From: CAZJNX01 sp964547415
GTDB taxonomy: Bacteria; Pseudomonadota; Alphaproteobacteria; Rhizobiales; Amorphaceae
Assembly: GCA_964547415.1 (NCBI GenBank)
Contig: CAZJNX010000223.1
Coordinates: 1 to 7,200, forward strand
DNA: 7,200 nt
Reading direction: 5' to 3'
Below, one piece after another: positions 6,993 through 7,200 of this stretch. How positions within the stretch are numbered: the stretch's first letter is position 1; each line of letters opens with the position of its first letter. The position numbers and the translations under genes were made by a program. Under the pieces are notes generated by a model, which made no database searches, was not told the DNA's origin, and was given only the letters and a program-made list of their open reading frames with translations.

Positions 6993-7019
6993 GAGGTAGC
7001 ACGCGGGCGGCCCGGGTCC
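6993..7019 (-). promoter_or_regulatory. Candidate promoter for the EamA gene
   Basis: GCTACCTC on the minus strand (7000-6993) matches the alphaproteobacterial -10 consensus GCTANAWC at 7 of 8 positions, counting N. Upstream, after 13 bases, only CGGACCC is found (4 of 7 to TTGACGS), so the -35 part is poor. Transcription would begin near 6987, about 77 bases before the ATG. The 159-base spacer after mutM is long enough for a separate promoter. Low confidence, pattern matching only. Confidence 0.22.
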
Positions 7020-7034
7020 GCGCCGGTGCGGCGC
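7020..7034. repeat. Perfect GC inverted repeat after mutM
   Basis: A 15-base perfect inverted repeat with 6-base arms (GCGCCG and CGGCGC, read on the minus strand) and a 3-base loop lies 36 bases past the mutM stop. It could act as a transcript end or processing hairpin, but no T-run follows in the mutM direction, and short GC palindromes are frequent in DNA of this composition. Confidence 0.3.
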
Positions 7035-7069
7035 ATGACTGCCATGAGGCGCGCCCGGCGCGGGGCCGC

Positions 7070-7200
7070 TCAGCGCTGGCAGACGGGGCAATGGAAGGTG
7101 GAGCGGCCGGTCTGGACGATGCGGCGGACGACGCCGTTGCAGGCGGGGCGCGGGCAGGGCTCGTCCTCCTTCCCGTAGACCGCGAACGTGTGCTGGAAGC
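7070..7200 (-). CDS. mutM: Formamidopyrimidine-DNA glycosylase (Fpg/MutM), C-terminal end; 5' part beyond window
   Basis: Fpg excises 8-oxoguanine and formamidopyrimidines from oxidised DNA and nicks the abasic site. Only the last 42 codons are present, but they contain the whole zinc finger that ends the protein. Starting at the window edge, FQHTFAVYGKEDEPC leads into the first cysteine pair, then VVRRIVQTGRSTFHCPVCQR closes the protein. QTGRSTF contains the conserved Arg that contacts DNA at the lesion, and CPVCQR is the hallmark end of the family. The first zinc-ligand pair is C-x4-C (CPRPAC) instead of the C-x2-C of E. coli Fpg; the second is C-x2-C. The catalytic N-terminal proline and helix-two-turn-helix region lie outside the window. 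An end in CQR followed at once by the TGA at 7072-7070 is normal. It is transcribed in the same direction as the four genes after it, but the 159-base gap suggests separate transcription. Confidence 0.94.
   Translation of the reverse strand, partial: FQHTFAVYGKEDEPCPRPACNGVVRRIVQTGRSTFHCPVCQR

Noticed and set aside
6911..7045. 45-codon N-terminal extension of the EamA transporter
   Set aside because: The upstream codons are Gly/Arg/Pro-rich, lack hydrophobic or family character, and a GGGAGG site marks the internal ATG at 6910.

Overview
This is an ordinary-looking chromosomal window from a very GC-rich bacterium, most likely an alphaproteobacterium (probably Hyphomicrobiales/Rhizobiales-like; this placement is inferred). 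Four things point that way: an aspartokinase gene lysC divergent from the ubiquinone gene ubiG, an alphaproteobacterial-style MutM C-terminus, strong third-position G/C bias in every gene, and good GGGAGG-type ribosome binding sites. I see no mobile element, CRISPR array, tRNA, rRNA or phage gene, and no gene-free stretch longer than about 205 bases.

Layout. Bases 1-459 (minus) hold the first 153 codons of lysC, cut by the window edge. A 203-base divergent spacer separates it from ubiG (663-1406, plus), which makes ubiquinone. ubiG converges on a block of five minus-strand genes with only 5 bases between the two stop codons, and both stops sit inside a small hairpin. Read in transcription order (high to low coordinate), the minus block is: the last 42 codons of mutM (7070-7200, DNA repair), an EamA/DMT-type ten-helix transporter (5993-6910), a TDT/TehA/SLAC1-type anion-channel family protein (4936-5910), a class I PLP aminotransferase (3659-4864) and a 741-residue FUSC-family membrane protein (1412-3637). 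The spacers are 159, 82, 71 and 21 bases, so only the aminotransferase-FUSC pair is tightly packed enough to suggest co-transcription. The others may have their own promoters.

How they fit together. lysC (aspartate-family amino acids), ubiG (respiratory quinone) and mutM (8-oxoguanine repair) are housekeeping genes. The middle block combines one amino-acid-metabolising enzyme with three membrane proteins from families that include exporters, so removal of amino or organic acids is a possible theme, but no substrate can be read from the sequence. The most useful leads are a TTGAC-N4-GTCAT palindrome of the FNR/CRP type upstream of the TDT gene, and a GGGGCC repeat occupying the ribosome-binding position of the FUSC gene, which lies in the same reading frame as the aminotransferase before it. 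I found no convincing undescribed system here.
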